Below, one piece after another: positions 10,401 through 18,814 of a DNA stretch of 22,998 nucleotides. Where the stretch lies: NCBI GenBank assembly GCA_019648995.1, contig BLXT01003738.1:1686307-1709304 (forward strand), in the 5' to 3' direction. Both the position numbers and the translations under genes were made by a program. The stretch is from Plakobranchus ocellatus. Its lineage: Eukaryota; Mollusca; Gastropoda; Plakobranchidae. Below the pieces are notes generated by a model, which had not been told where the DNA came from, did no database searches, and saw nothing but the letters and a program-made list of their open reading frames with translations. Every line of letters begins with the position of its first letter. Positions within the stretch are counted from its first letter, which is position 1.

Positions 10401-12126
10401 AAAAATGTATGCCTAGTCATGAAACACTTAAGCAGAATTTGATGAAAGAAATCGGGGAATGAATCTTGATAGCAGAACATATTAACTTGAGAAAAAGTAG
10501 TCATCATGGGAAATGAAATTAAAAAAATTTCACAATGTGTAGAAAGTCTCAATAGTTGAATTTAAAACTAGTCAAAATTGCCATCACTATTTTTGTTCAC
10601 TAAATTCAATACTCTTAAGGCTATTCAATATTCAAAATGGTGATCCAGATCTTAAGAACTGTTTTTTTTTAATCAGTATCAAAAAGAATTTTGACATATG
10701 CCCGATAATGATCATTTGATTGAGAGCCCAGTTCCTGACTGTATTGAAACTAACGATGAGACCTTATTTATGATATAGATTTCTGAAACTAAATAGAATT
10801 TTAATCTGTATTCATAAAGTGATAACAAAGTGGCTATGCACAGGGGGGTGGGGTCCGAAATAGGTTTACATTAAAAATGATTCTTCTTGTAAATTTTTAA
10901 AAATATCTGATGATTAAGCATATTTTAAGAAAACTTTAAAAAACTTATTTTCTATGTTTGCTTAACCAGATCACAGCTATCTAAACTTTACTTAATTTTG
11001 ATTGTTTGTAGGTCTTCATCTGGTTTCTTTGCTTGGTCTTGACTTGCATACTTTCAAAAAAGGAGAAGGCTTTTCATCATATAAATACATATATCTATAT
11101 AAGAATGTTCCCTAGTCATAGAGACAATAAAGGACATGCATTAAATCATTAAACAGTCCAGTCTGGAAAAGCTTATTTAGGATTTTACTCAGAGATCTTG
11201 ATTCCATGCCTATTTCAATGAGACTGCTTGATAGTTAGCATCAACATGCATTATGCTTTTGTATTGGTTACATGCCTGCAGGATTTACACATAAAAATCT
11301 AGGCAAATTTATTAATGCAAAGCATCTTTTCAGTTGAAATGTTTCTGAAATCACAATTTCTTTCATGAAGGAAAAAAGAAATAACAATAACAAGTACTTA
11401 TTTTTAAAATATATTTTTCTTTTCAGAACTTTGTACTGTGCAAAAGGGAACTATGAGTTTGGCATTTCACGGGTCATAAAAAGTTTGGAGCCTTACAACA
11501 AAAAGCTGGGCACAGATACCTGGTTCTATGCCAAGCGCTGCTTTCTTTCTCTTATAGAGAACATGGCAAAGCACATGATTATGATCAGAGACTCGGTGAT
11601 CAATGAATGCATACAGTTTCTGGAGTGTTGCGAGTGTAAGTTTTATTGCTGCTTCACCAGTTTTGCTGTTGAAAACTTATTTTTATGAACAATTATGGTG
11701 ATAAACATTAAAAATAGGATAACATCCATGTAAATATGTGGTATTATTTTAGTAAGCAATAAATGAGAGAACCAATACAATATTGCTTATGCTTCCTTTA
11801 GTATCTGCTCTGAGTTTATTTCTTTTAAATTGACCGATATAAAATGTTAGATCTTTTGAAACCATTATTTGGAATTTGAGGAGGCTTTAAAAACATTTCT
11901 GCAATAGGAATCTTCTAACTTCTTTTGTCAGAGTTAGCTTTAGAAACTGACATTGCCATGTTGTAAAAAAAGTAGGTAAAACTGTATAATATTCTCTACA
12001 GTGTATGGCAGAGATGTAAAGGCAGTGATAGAGCAACCCCTGGAGGAAGAGCCCATGCACCCAGGAAGGAACACAGTGGCTTTTGAAGCTCGGCTGCTAA
12101 AGTCTCTTTTGTTGCAGCTAAACTAG
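1351..12126 (+). CDS. IFT70: IFT70/TTC30 intraflagellar transport TPR protein, 15 coding exons, 5' partial
   Basis: Spliced gene: join(1351..1416, 1819..2028, 2312..2368, 3046..3114, 3709..3880, 4783..4911, 5400..5602, 6410..6475, 6819..6938, 7715..7791, 8460..8670, 9332..9403, 10143..10246, 11427..11635, 12002..12126). Every intron is GT-AG and the phases close to 1890 nt, that is 629 residues plus TAG. Human TTC30A/B have 665 residues. The missing part is about 20 N-terminal residues, plus a shorter loop before the NFGCLLFK segment. Diagnostic stretches, recognised from memory of the family, include AYCYYQVQDF, LQFLLQQNPFP-like FLLQQNPFPLETFGNLLLLY, WKLNVAHVLFMQENKYKE and ANLCVSYIMTSQNEE. 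Established role: a TPR superhelix that wraps IFT52 in the IFT-B core. It is needed for cilium assembly, tubulin polyglutamylation (zebrafish fleer) and OSM-3 motor function (worm DYF-1). Family identity is near certain. Exon borders are read by eye. Confidence 0.96.
1819..2028 (+). CDS. IFT70: IFT70 exon, N-terminal TPRs
   Basis: 210 nt, phase 0/0, acceptor tttctcag, donor CAG|gtaaaa. Encodes two TPR units, with LLAYCYYQVQDF then CYEQLASLHPEVEEY and ALYKACLY-like SLHKACLYQEAMKVA. This is one of the best conserved parts of the family, and the CYEQL/HPE motif is diagnostic for TTC30. Confidence 0.96.
2312..2368 (+). CDS. IFT70: IFT70 exon, short TPR helix exon
   Basis: 57 nt, phase 0/0, acceptor gatgattgcag, donor AAG|gtattt. 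Encodes ITKLQAAIKYGEEDLPAAK, matching the human LRLQAAIKYSEGDLPGS segment. Confidence 0.94.
3046..3114 (+). CDS. IFT70: IFT70 exon, linker plus TPR start
   Basis: 69 nt, phase 0/0, acceptor ctgttttcag, donor AAG|gtaata. Encodes SLVEQCPADDPDTEINFGCLLFK. The acidic linker (PADDPDTE) is shorter than the Gly/Glu-rich linker at the same place in the human protein, which accounts for part of the length difference. Confidence 0.94.
3709..3880 (+). CDS. IFT70: IFT70 exon, TPRs
   Basis: 172 nt, starts in phase 0 and ends after the first base of a Glu codon. Acceptor ttttgttgcag, donor CCAG|gtttgt. Encodes EKRYEEACEKF, then DLSYNIALCHYMLKQYAPAL and IIERGIREHP, matching the human DLSYNLALAYY and IIERGIRQHPE. 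Intron retention would add only about 14 residues before a TGA. Confidence 0.95.
4783..4911 (+). CDS. IFT70: IFT70 exon, signature GMTTEG...VRSVGN
   Basis: 129 nt. The first two bases (AG) complete Glu and the last base (T) opens a Tyr codon. Acceptor ctttgttcttag, donor AATT|gtgagt. Encodes LSVGMTTEGIDVRSVGNSM, then ALVEAFNLKAAMEYQLKN, the most diagnostic TTC30 signature. Confidence 0.96.
5400..5602 (+). CDS. IFT70: IFT70 exon, DMPPR and LLQQNPFP signatures
   Basis: 203 nt. AT completes the Tyr, and the exon ends in phase 0 at GAG|gtatac. Acceptor ttgactcccag. Encodes ALTDMPPRGEEELDAVTLHN, then MNMESSPTQGF, then FLLQQNPFPLETFGNLLLLY, nearly identical to vertebrate TTC30. Confidence 0.97.
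6410..6475 (+). CDS. IFT70: IFT70 exon, YDLAADVLAENAHL
   Basis: 66 nt, phase 0/0, acceptor ttttttcattag, donor CCA|gtaagt (strong consensus). Encodes YYDLAADVLAENAHLIYKYL followed by TP, matching the human YFDLAADVLAENAHLTYKFLTP. Confidence 0.96.
6819..6938 (+). CDS. IFT70: IFT70 exon, YDFLEAVI region
   Basis: 120 nt, phase 0/0, acceptor ttgccatctcag, donor CAG|gttaga. Encodes YMYDFLEAVITRQTSPEEAY, followed by a charged helix ending LRKLTKQ. Human has YLYDFLDALITCQTAPEEAF and LRRLTKQ. Confidence 0.95.
7715..7791 (+). CDS. IFT70: IFT70 exon, charged VQE..AVNEYDE helix
   Basis: 77 nt, starts in phase 0 and ends after two bases (AG) of an Arg codon. Acceptor tttcattacag, donor AG|gtacag. Encodes VQESRQNHDEESVKRAVNEY followed by DEALE. 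This donor could join either 8460 or the alternative acceptor before 7932; both supply the missing third base. Confidence 0.94.
7932..8127 (+). CDS. Putative alternative terminal exon of IFT70 (intronic polyadenylation)
   Basis: Inside the intron 7792-8459, the acceptor ctctgacttgcag opens a stretch that accepts the upstream exon's AG overhang (AG+G = Arg) and stays open for 64 more codons to TAA at 8125-8127. The tail begins SVGGIIVGKLFLKSAWTFLL and ends EKTAWILK. AATAAA overlaps the stop (8123-8128), and a T/G-rich stretch (tggtgttgttttg) follows about 30 bases later, as at real cleavage sites. The predicted isoform would stop IFT70 after about 390 window residues and add a partly hydrophobic, Lys-rich tail, so it would lose the C-terminal TPR half. 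This is an inference from splice phase and signals. Chance or a captured repeat are the alternatives. Confidence 0.35.
8123..8128 (+). terminator. Putative intronic polyadenylation signal AATAAA
   Basis: Canonical AATAAA overlapping the TAA of the candidate alternative last exon. A GT-rich element lies at about 8160-8173. In an AT-rich genome AATAAA alone is weak evidence; its coincidence with the phase-compatible exon is what makes it notable. Confidence 0.35.
8460..8670 (+). CDS. IFT70: IFT70 exon, C-terminal TPRs (AKIYW..ENY, VAHVLFMQENKYKE)
   Basis: 211 nt. One base completes Arg and the end is phase 0 at AAT|gtgagt. Acceptor tttttatttcag. Encodes YIPVLMQQAKIYWDMENYLQ, FRKSVEFCNEHDAWKLNVAH, VLFMQENKYKESAGFYEPIV and KKNYEN. 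It is the most conserved exon and aligns almost without gaps to human TTC30A. Confidence 0.97.
9332..9403 (+). CDS. IFT70: IFT70 exon, VLANLCVSYIMTSQNEE
   Basis: 72 nt, phase 0/0, acceptor tttgtcctttcag, donor GAG|gtaaag. Encodes LLSVSAIVLANLCVSYIMTS followed by QNEE, a TPR helix pair identical to the vertebrate motif. Confidence 0.96.
10143..10246 (+). CDS. IFT70: IFT70 exon, EELMRKIEKEEEQ
   Basis: 104 nt, starts in phase 0 and ends with two bases (GG) of a Gly codon. Encodes AEELMRKIEKEEEQVAYEDP, then YHLCIVNLVIG. The acceptor is purine-rich at its end (ttctttgaaaag) and the donor is GG|gtgggt, so both sites are weaker than the gene's average. Reading through the donor stays open for more than 40 codons. 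Confidence 0.93.
11427..11635 (+). CDS. IFT70: IFT70 exon, LYCAKGNYEFGISRVIKSLEP
   Basis: 209 nt. One base completes Gly and the last base (T) opens Leu. Acceptor tttcttttcag, donor GAGT|gtaagt. Encodes TLYCAKGNYEFGISRVIKSL, EPYNKKLGTDTWFYAKRCFL and then an HMIMIRDSVINECIQFLE segment, diagnostic for TTC30. Confidence 0.97.
12002..12126 (+). CDS. IFT70: IFT70 last exon and stop
   Basis: 125 nt with TAG at 12124-12126. Acceptor ttctctacag. Encodes YGRDVKAVIEQPLEEEPMHP, then NTVAFEARLLKSLLLQLN. The VIEQPLEEE motif matches the family. The last dozen residues differ from vertebrates, as is usual at the IFT70 C terminus. Confidence 0.95.
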
Positions 12127-12299
12127 TAGACTTCAAGTTCTCGAACCTTTGCCAATGATGAAAGTCTTTGTGCATTAATTTTTGTACTGAACAAATTTCT
12201 TAGAATTTCACTTTACTGAAAATAATCTTGCTTAGATCAAAACAATAGTACCAATCATTGATTGGTAACTTATGTAGCCTACTTAACAGAAACGATAAC

Positions 12300-12473
12300 A
12301 TGAAGGAAAAAGCGAAATATAGTACAGCATCTCAGCAGCCACTCAGATGTGTGCTTGAAGACGACTTGATCATGCTAGAAATAGGCAAGGTACTGGCATG
12401 TGACTTAGTGTGTCCACTACCTGCTATTCCTGTCATCCTGTCAAGTGAATCTGATTCTTCATTTGGCAAATAA
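12300..12473 (+). other. Coding-like downstream ORF in the IFT70 3' UTR
   Basis: A 57-codon ATG ORF begins MKEKAKYSTASQQPLRCVLE and ends PVILSSESDSSFGK, about 175 bases after the IFT70 stop and before the likely poly-A signal. The frame is open from 12249. It is less A/T-rich than its surroundings and has a balanced amino-acid mix. I recognise no family. It could be a downstream ORF, an alternative C-terminal exon of IFT70, or chance. Confidence 0.2.
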
Positions 12474-12519
12474 CAAAAAAACGAGAAAACCTTTTATCAG
12501 TGTATTATCAGTGTCTCAT

Positions 12520-12525
12520 AATAAA
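12520..12525 (+). terminator. Likely IFT70 polyadenylation signal AATAAA
   Basis: First canonical AATAAA after the IFT70 stop, about 390 bases downstream, followed within 30 bases by T/G-rich sequence (tagtgtctag ... cttgttttattt). This would give a 3' UTR of roughly 0.4 kb. Confidence 0.5.
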
Positions 12526-12529
12526 TAGT

Positions 12530-14600
12530 GTCTAGTTCAAATCTATCTTGTTTTATTTACATGCTAATTTTATATCATTTTGCACTAGTCTCTCTTAACC
12601 TTGAAGTAGTACTCAAAAAATGTTCATTTGATATATAGAATTAGTGCAGTAAGCATGTTTAGTTACTTCATTACCATATTGCCTGCCAGACTTGTAAGAC
12701 ATGCATTGAACACGCAGTTTGATCAAACTTTGGCGATGTCTATCACTTCTAGTTGCGTTTGGTAAATTAATAACTACAAAAGAAAGCAACATTTTGCATG
12801 CTTTTAAATTTCTCATGTCAGAAAGGGGTGGCGGGGGAAAAGTGAGCACATTTATCAAATGTAATTGAATGCATCTGAAATATGTATTTTGTTACTGGTG
12901 CAGCTTTCTCTAATCAGTAATCATGCTCTGCTAAGTCCAAATCAGTAGCCAGAGAACCACCTGCCAGGGTTGCCAATGGCCGCCAAAAAATACTATGGTC
13001 ATCATAATGGTCATTAAAAAGGTTATGAATCAGAGAAAGGTTTAAAATATTAATTGTTTATATACTGATTTATATGTTAGACTTTGTCGTGTATAAGATA
13101 TTGAAAAGTAAGCAAGGCAATGGAATTGTATGTGTGCTGTTTACCAGATCAAATGAAAAGGTGTTTGATCTGAGAATTGCATTATGCAAAGAAAAGTGAA
13201 ATTTTATAGGGGCCCAAGTATAAAATCTGTGATATTAGAGAACTTTGTTTCTTATTTTACATTCTATAAGTGGTCAATTTATAATAAATTCTTTTTAACC
13301 CCGAAATCTTTGGTTTTGTTATCTTTGTTTGTGTATAAATGAGCTGACACAGTAATTTTCTCATTGCAACTGCAAGTGTATATATTAGTATTAGATAAAC
13401 CTTATGGCTTCTAAGCGTCTGGCTTGTACCAGTTATTTTTAATCTCATTCCAAACCTAAGTGGCTTCTCACTTAAAGCAGCTGCCTGGTCATGGCTATTC
13501 AAATGTTAGTCGTATAAATAGTTTTAGTGGAGCAAAGTAAAAGCAAAATCTTTTTAAAACATTCTATGCTTAGGTTCCTTTGTTAGTGTTGATTCCTTAT
13601 CCATTTTAATTTTTTTTCCCATAATATCCAATCAAGTCTAAAAATTTAAAGTTAGATTTAAAACTTGCCTATCAAGCTGACTGGCTCCATTTTCTGTCAT
13701 GTTATTATAGAGCATCAATACAAACAATAAAACGCTTGTATGCGAAAACATATTCTTAAATCATGTACATGCACTGAGGCTATAAACATAATAGGTTATG
13801 ATTTTTTTACAATGCTTTGCTCAAAAAGTTGATTATAAAAGTTGTCCTGTTGAGATAGTGTGTCAGCTCAAAAACATCTCTGAGGCTCAATGCACAAAAG
13901 TAGTAATAAGGCTTTTCACAATTTTTTCATCATCTGAGACTACTGAGAATTTTATCTCACCAATTTTATTACAGAAAATACAATACAACAACTACATGTT
14001 TGATCAAATAAAATCAATTTCAGAGTAAACTCAAGACTTATTGAATAACTTTCCAACTAGATCTAGGGTCTCCATGCCATGACCTGAAATCCTTTGCAGT
14101 ATACCTTTCACTCGTGATAAAGACTCTCCTTTCAGTTTACATGAAGCCAAGAGGAGAGAGAGGATAGCTTAACAGGGAAGGCATGCTATTGATGCGAAAG
14201 GAGGAGAAGGGAGAGGGGGTAGGTATATGAGTGTGAGCGTCGAACAGTTGTCAAGCCACGTGCGAAATGTAGTTGAGGTGAGAGAGAGGGAAGGAGGGAG
14301 GCCACAAAGTGATTGTATGAATGATTATTGCAAATATGATTGAGGCAAGAGCTGGTGATGAGAAAGTACATTCACACAGAATCCATATCTTCAATCAAAG
14401 TGAAGAAAGGGTGTAAGGAGAGGCAGTTAACCCACAGACTAGTTCCCAAAGACTGGCCTCACCAATTTATCAGAGGACATAATGTTAGCATTGGTTTGAG
14501 CTTGTACTGCTACGAATACCATGCAAACCATGAGCCTACTTTTTGACATTTCCCTTTATGACTTACGGGCATTTGCTAAAAAAAAAATGAAATTTTAAAT
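12530..14600. other. Intergenic sequence after IFT70
   Basis: No gene recognised. It holds a 9-bp hairpin (CAGATCAAA at 13145 with TTTGATCTG at 13164), an unassigned 76-residue + ORF at 13798-14028 (MIFLQCFAQKVDYKSCPVEI...), and a purine-rich, relatively GC-rich stretch at 14145-14310 that contains a CCACGTGC E-box. Confidence 0.5.
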
Positions 14601-14655
14601 TTGGAGGCCAGGTTGCGTTTTCTTGTGTTTAACTGATGCCCCTTTTTGCTCCTTT

Positions 14656-14669
14656 GTTGCCATGGCAAC
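14656..14669. promoter_or_regulatory. Perfect palindromic RFX X-box
   Basis: GTTGCCATGGCAAC is the full symmetrical X-box, and with flanks TGTTGCCATGGCAACA it is a 16-base perfect palindrome. RFX/DAF-19 factors bind this site at ciliary promoters. No gene start is visible next to it, and it lies about 2.5 kb beyond the IFT70 stop, so a promoter role is unproven. It may be an enhancer or a repeat-borne site. Confidence 0.5.
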
Positions 14670-14676
14670 AGGAAAA

Positions 14677-14691
14677 ATGGCCGCCATCTTG
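14677..14691. promoter_or_regulatory. YY1-like motif ATGGCCGCCATCTTG
   Basis: The segment contains GCCGCCATCTTG, the reverse of the YY1 consensus (CAAGATGGCGGC), and the palindrome ATGGC-C-GCCAT. It sits 7 bases from the X-box palindrome. The sequence match is clear; the function is inferred. Confidence 0.4.
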
Positions 14692-15059
14692 AATATTTAG
14701 GATAGTTCATGTTGACCTCATGTGACTTTATTTTCAAAACTAGAGCTTTAAAATTTGGCCATCTATGAGACTATTATAATTAAAAACTTTTGTCAACAGG
14801 AATTTGCAATATTTGAAATTCTTTTTTTTTTTTTTTCAGTTTTTAAAAATTTTTAATATGGCTTGATACACAAAAAAACTGAATTTTTCTATTTGTAATC
14901 CCAAAAAATAAAAAGTTTATAAAATATCCCAAATCCCTGTTGGCAAAACAAAGATATGCCCAAGACCTTTATTCATACCAAATTTCAACCCAATGCAATA
15001 AAAACTATACGAGTGGCTAATTTTTTTCTGTAAAAAATTGTTATTTTGAGAAAATGCCT

Positions 15060-15827
15060 TTTAAAGTTGTTAATGTAGGATTTCAAACTGAAACAATGCA
15101 ATAAGGGACAATTTATAAAAAAAATGTGTTAATATTGCAGAGAAAAATAATTGACTTGGAGACAAAAAAAACCCAACAAAGTAGACAATATAAAAGACAA
15201 AAAATACCACCAGATGTATGCATACCAACTTGTTGCGAGATATGTTTACATGTGATACCATTACGTAAGTAGACAGTTGGTTACAAGAGTAGCGCCACTT
15301 GCAGTGACGTCCGCCCGTGAGAAAGAGAGTGTTATGTTTGTTAAAGAATACAGAGAAGAAATGAAGGAAGGAGAGAGAGAGAGAGCATGATTTATATTCA
15401 TGACCCACCTTTTCCTCTGAACTTAAATAAGCAGTTAAGAAACTTAAAAAAGAAGGAATAAATAAACAATCCCACCAAAAAATACAACTAAAAAGGGAAG
15501 TGGTTTTTCAAATTTTTTTTTGATTTTAAATAAAGAATCTTTCTTACTTTCTTTTATATTAAAATCTTTGCTAATGGGTGTAACTGATAAAATTTCAAGC
15601 CCTCCTTAGCATCTCTAGTTGCTCCCAATAGAACTTGCATTACTTTTCTTTTGAGTTCTTATTTTGTACTATTTTGTTATAAAGACGTGGCATATGAAAG
15701 GCCTCAGTTGTAAGGAACATTTTTTTTTAAATACCTTACTGAAGTCATGAGATGCAAAGTCCACTGTACAAAATTTGGACTAAATTTTCACGTGGTTTTT
15801 AATGCAATGTGAAATTTATGTTTTTAG
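15060..15827. other. Intergenic sequence before the decayed coding region
   Basis: Holds an (AG)n microsatellite at about 15372-15386 and AT-rich filler. From about 15597 the same frame as the downstream decayed coding region is unusually open, with stops near 15690, 15807 and 15825, so the pseudogene may begin here. Confidence 0.4.
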
Positions 15828-16426
15828 TGTCCCGACGATGTAGAATTAGGGTACCAAAGTACAATTATACAGGAACTAGGAGCTAAGGAACTAATTTTTA
15901 AAGTAAACGTAGTCAATAAGAAAGTTCTGATTATTTTTCAGGTGGAAGAATTTTTAAATCTGAACTTTTTCATTTTCGCTTCACCAGTTAAACTTGAAAA
16001 AGATAAAATTTGAATATTCAAGGAGTTTTTTGATAAACATCTTGATCGATTTACTTCAGAAAATACTCCTAAAAGCACTAAGAGTGTTTCCTTAATGTCA
16101 ACATCAGACAGATACCAAATACCTGCAGAAAATAGTTTTGACAGATCAAATCGTTTCACTAATTCCAAGGCTAAATATTTAAGTGAACTTTGTGCAAATT
16201 AAACGTGAAATTGGTTGTTTTGAAGCACTATTTTTAACTTGTAAAAAATTCCATGAGTTCATTAAAGACAGGTCATTATTATCAAAATAATATTTGCCGA
16301 AGTAATAATCCTGTATCACCTGTTGTCAAGGTTGTTACATTTTTTATTGCACTTTGTGCTGACATCAAGTCAAATAGAACTAAATCTGATTTGCAAAAAG
16401 CTGGCTATATGTCAAGTCACATTTGA
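15828..16426 (+). pseudogene. Decayed coding sequence, family not recognised
   Basis: After an acceptor-like gtttttag, frame A reads CPDDVELGYQSTIIQELGAK... to a single TGA at 16011-16013. It then continues open for 62 codons (IFKEFFDKHLDRF..., RYQIPAENSFDRSNRF..., AKYLSELCAN) to TAA at 16200. Frame B takes over at 16195 (QIKREIGCFEALFLTCKKFH..., to 16287). Frame C follows from about 16283 (NNPVSPVVKVVTFFIALCAD..., to 16423). Three overlapping open segments in one direction, with ordinary amino-acid composition, suggest one coding sequence broken by a stop and two indels. It could be a processed pseudogene or transposon fragment. The opposite strand is also open over 15938-16168, so chance is not excluded. 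Confidence 0.35.
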
Positions 16427-16429
16427 GGC

Positions 16430-18660
16430 GCTTGCTTCCATTTGAGTAAAGTGGATTGGAAGCTAACATTAACCTCAAGCAGTTTTACGAGAGTGTCTTA
16501 TTTTTCTTGTTGATATGATTCGTATCAATGGGACATGTTTTCAAAGTAAACTTTCTCCAATACATAATGTCAAGAACTTGTGGAGGGCAGCTTTCTAAAG
16601 TATAAACAATGTAATGCTAATAAAGAAGGCCAAAATAAAAAAAAGTACATAAGATACCTTTATTGCTCAAACCCGCATATTATTCATCAAAAGATGAAAA
16701 AAAAATTTTTTTTGATTAACTCGCAAAAACAAACGTTGATAAACAAATGTGTGTGGTTATCACAAGATGAAACACAGGAACAAGTCTTATAAACATAAAT
16801 GCTTGGACATTTGTCAAAAGGAATACTTTTTACATTTATACACTCTCTCATACTTTTTGGGAGATTTTTGCAGTATTGAACATTAAAATCCATACTAGGT
16901 GTTCTCTGGAGACCATAAAACATTTTCTTCATGGATGATTTTTTCACTAAACATCTTATTTTGTGATAACATGACACAAATATAAATGTTGGCAAAAAAA
17001 TATTTCAAAGTTTGCATTTAATTTTAATATTTAAACAATGGACGGATTGTAAACAAAAGAACTGCCAGTTCCATTGATAGCAATGCTACAGACAAAGCTC
17101 TAATAAACGCCAATTATTGAAAAAAAAAAAAAAAGGGGGAGGGGGAAATGATGGTTGAAAATTATACGCTCCTTAGCATAAAGTTTGTAAATAAAGTAAA
17201 GGTCTGAAGGCAAGCCATCCTCTGGGCAAATCAATGAGAAATAAGATTCAAGACTGCATTTAAGTTCCCCACCGTTTCTTCATTAATACATAGACAGTGA
17301 CCGTCACTAATATTGATATCCCTTATAGTTATACCAACATTCTGCATGTAATAACATATAGGTTGTACAATGTATGTATATCATATTACTTTCCTTTTAT
17401 TTTGTCAATAAATTTAAACTTATAACTCGTGCTTTCCTTAGCATTTCTGGTAATTGATATATATTTTTTTTATTACTTCTTGTTTGCTCTCTGAGAACTA
17501 GTTTTCATGAAATATTTCATAATTCCCTTTAATGTTGAGATATCTGGATTTAAACCCTAGAAAAAAAAGACCATAATGGAAATATTTTTCCAAAGTTGAA
17601 ATTGCAAAGGGTTTTAGCACAATCTCCTGGCACTTTTCAAGGATAAGAATGAAGATTAAATACATAAATGAAACATGGCTGCAGCAAAATGTGAATGCAA
17701 ATAGTGAAATAAGCCTCAGGCTATGGTGCTACCTGAGAAATTATTTCCACAAAAATTAACACAGAAATGGTGAAAACATACTGAAATTGAAACCTTTAAC
17801 TGATAAAGCTGTTAATGTTGCTGGAAGAAAACCACATGCGGACACATAATTTGATTTTAATCTCTGACTCAAGTATCATTATTCTTTTCAAATATAAAAT
17901 AAAAGCCATGTAAGTATGAACATTATTTTAGTTTGATATGGGTTTTAAAAATATTTAATGTTAAGAAAAATGAAAATATGCTGTTATAAATGTTAAAATA
18001 TAATGTTCTAAATATATTGCAAGCACTCCAAATAAAATTTCAGGAAAAGAAAAAAAATATTTACAGGTCTAGAAGTTTGAATGTAAAACCTAGATCAGAA
18101 CTTAATTCTATACCTTAACAAGAGCCATTAAACTTGAAAAAAAGATTCTTTAGAAAATAAATGATTTAAAACGAGCCTAAATTAAATACGAGGGGGGTTT
18201 TATAAGTTTCAAATCATGATACTTTCAAAAGCTGCTCTCTGTGAACAGTGCAAAATTTAAAAAAACTGCATAGACATTACTTGATCCTGTGTGAAAATAT
18301 AAGCATTTGCATTTTTAAAAAGTGTTTTAAATAAGGAAAAAGTTCATTTTAAAAACAATTGTCTAAAACTATTTAAAAAAAAATAAATTTGTGCCATTAA
18401 GCCTGCAAAAAAAGAAATTTATTTCAATAGTCTATTTTCAAAACAAATACATATACTATGTATATACTTTGTATATATATATATATGTTAGAAACTCAAC
18501 GACATCAAGGCTAGCTAAGAGACAAATTCTCCATTACTTAAATCTCCACATAACTTTGTTTTGAAATGGCAAATACGATAAGATAGAAGCAATCAATGAA
18601 ATGGGTGTGGTTAGGAAGATAATGAAAAGCTTCTTGTTCTGTGATCCAGCTATCATTTTG
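16430..18660. other. Intergenic AT-rich sequence between the two genes
   Basis: No gene recognised. It contains an open minus-strand frame at 16687-16995, a poly-A/G run at 17120-17148, the small palindrome AGTGACCGTCACT near 17295, and short TA-rich tracts around 18463-18487. The 3' end of the minus-strand gene enters at about 18665. Confidence 0.5.
16687..16995 (-). other. Unassigned Cys-rich open frame
   Basis: 102 residues with a start at the 16995 side, including CYHKIRCLVKKSSMKKMFYG, YCKNLPKSMREC and CPSIYVYKTCSCVSSC. It has many cysteines, some paired as CxC or CxxxC, and its length is unusual for so AT-rich a region. No acceptor/donor context or known family is seen. The stop end falls in an A/T homopolymer. 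It could be a transposon remnant or chance. Confidence 0.15.
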
Positions 18661-18665
18661 CAACT

Positions 18666-18671
18666 TTATTT
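18666..18671 (-). terminator. Likely polyadenylation signal of the canopy-like gene
   Basis: tttatt on the + strand reads AATAAA on the minus strand, 32 bases after the TAA. It is the first canonical signal downstream and implies a very short 3' UTR. Further AATAAA copies occur beyond it because the region is AT-rich. Confidence 0.4.
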
Positions 18672-18703
18672 ATATTCTGTGTCAACTAAAACAATCTGCT
18701 CTG

Positions 18704-18814
18704 TTACAGCTCATCATGTGAGGCTTCACGGACAGGTCGTGCTACTTTGACGTTTTCTCCAGACTTGAGCAAAAAATCATGAGTTTTTGAGTCAAAATGA
18801 AGTGATGAATTGCC
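18704..18814 (-). CDS. Canopy-like gene exon 5, HDEL end
   Basis: 111 nt, phase 0, acceptor gatttattatcag. Encodes GNSSLHFDSKTHDFLLKSGE, then NVKVARPVREASHDEL and TAA. It contains an N-glycosylation sequon (N-S-S) at its start and the ER-retrieval tetrapeptide HDEL at the very end. Joining directly to exon 4 keeps phase; no extra exon between them fits. Confidence 0.83.
   Translation of the reverse strand, partial: GNSSLHFDSKTHDFLLKSGENVKVARPVREASHDEL

Larger units (their letters stand above)
14600..15060. repeat. Probable old interspersed repeat with X-box palindrome
   Basis: A compact block starts near the X-box/YY1 motifs and continues through stretches such as aaatttggccatctatgag, accaaatttcaacccaatgc and aaaactatacgagtggct. 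Their style recalls dispersed non-coding repeats of invertebrates. This is pattern memory only; borders and family cannot be set from one copy. Confidence 0.3.

Noticed and set aside
10247-10462. Open reading through the IFT70 donor at 10246
   Set aside because: The reading frame continues, but homology resumes exactly at 11427 after a clean phase match, so the intron is real and the read-through is Lys-rich filler.
15070-15408. 112-codon minus-strand ORF
   Set aside because: Translation of poly-A and GA repeats gives Phe/Ser/Leu runs. There is no coding signature.
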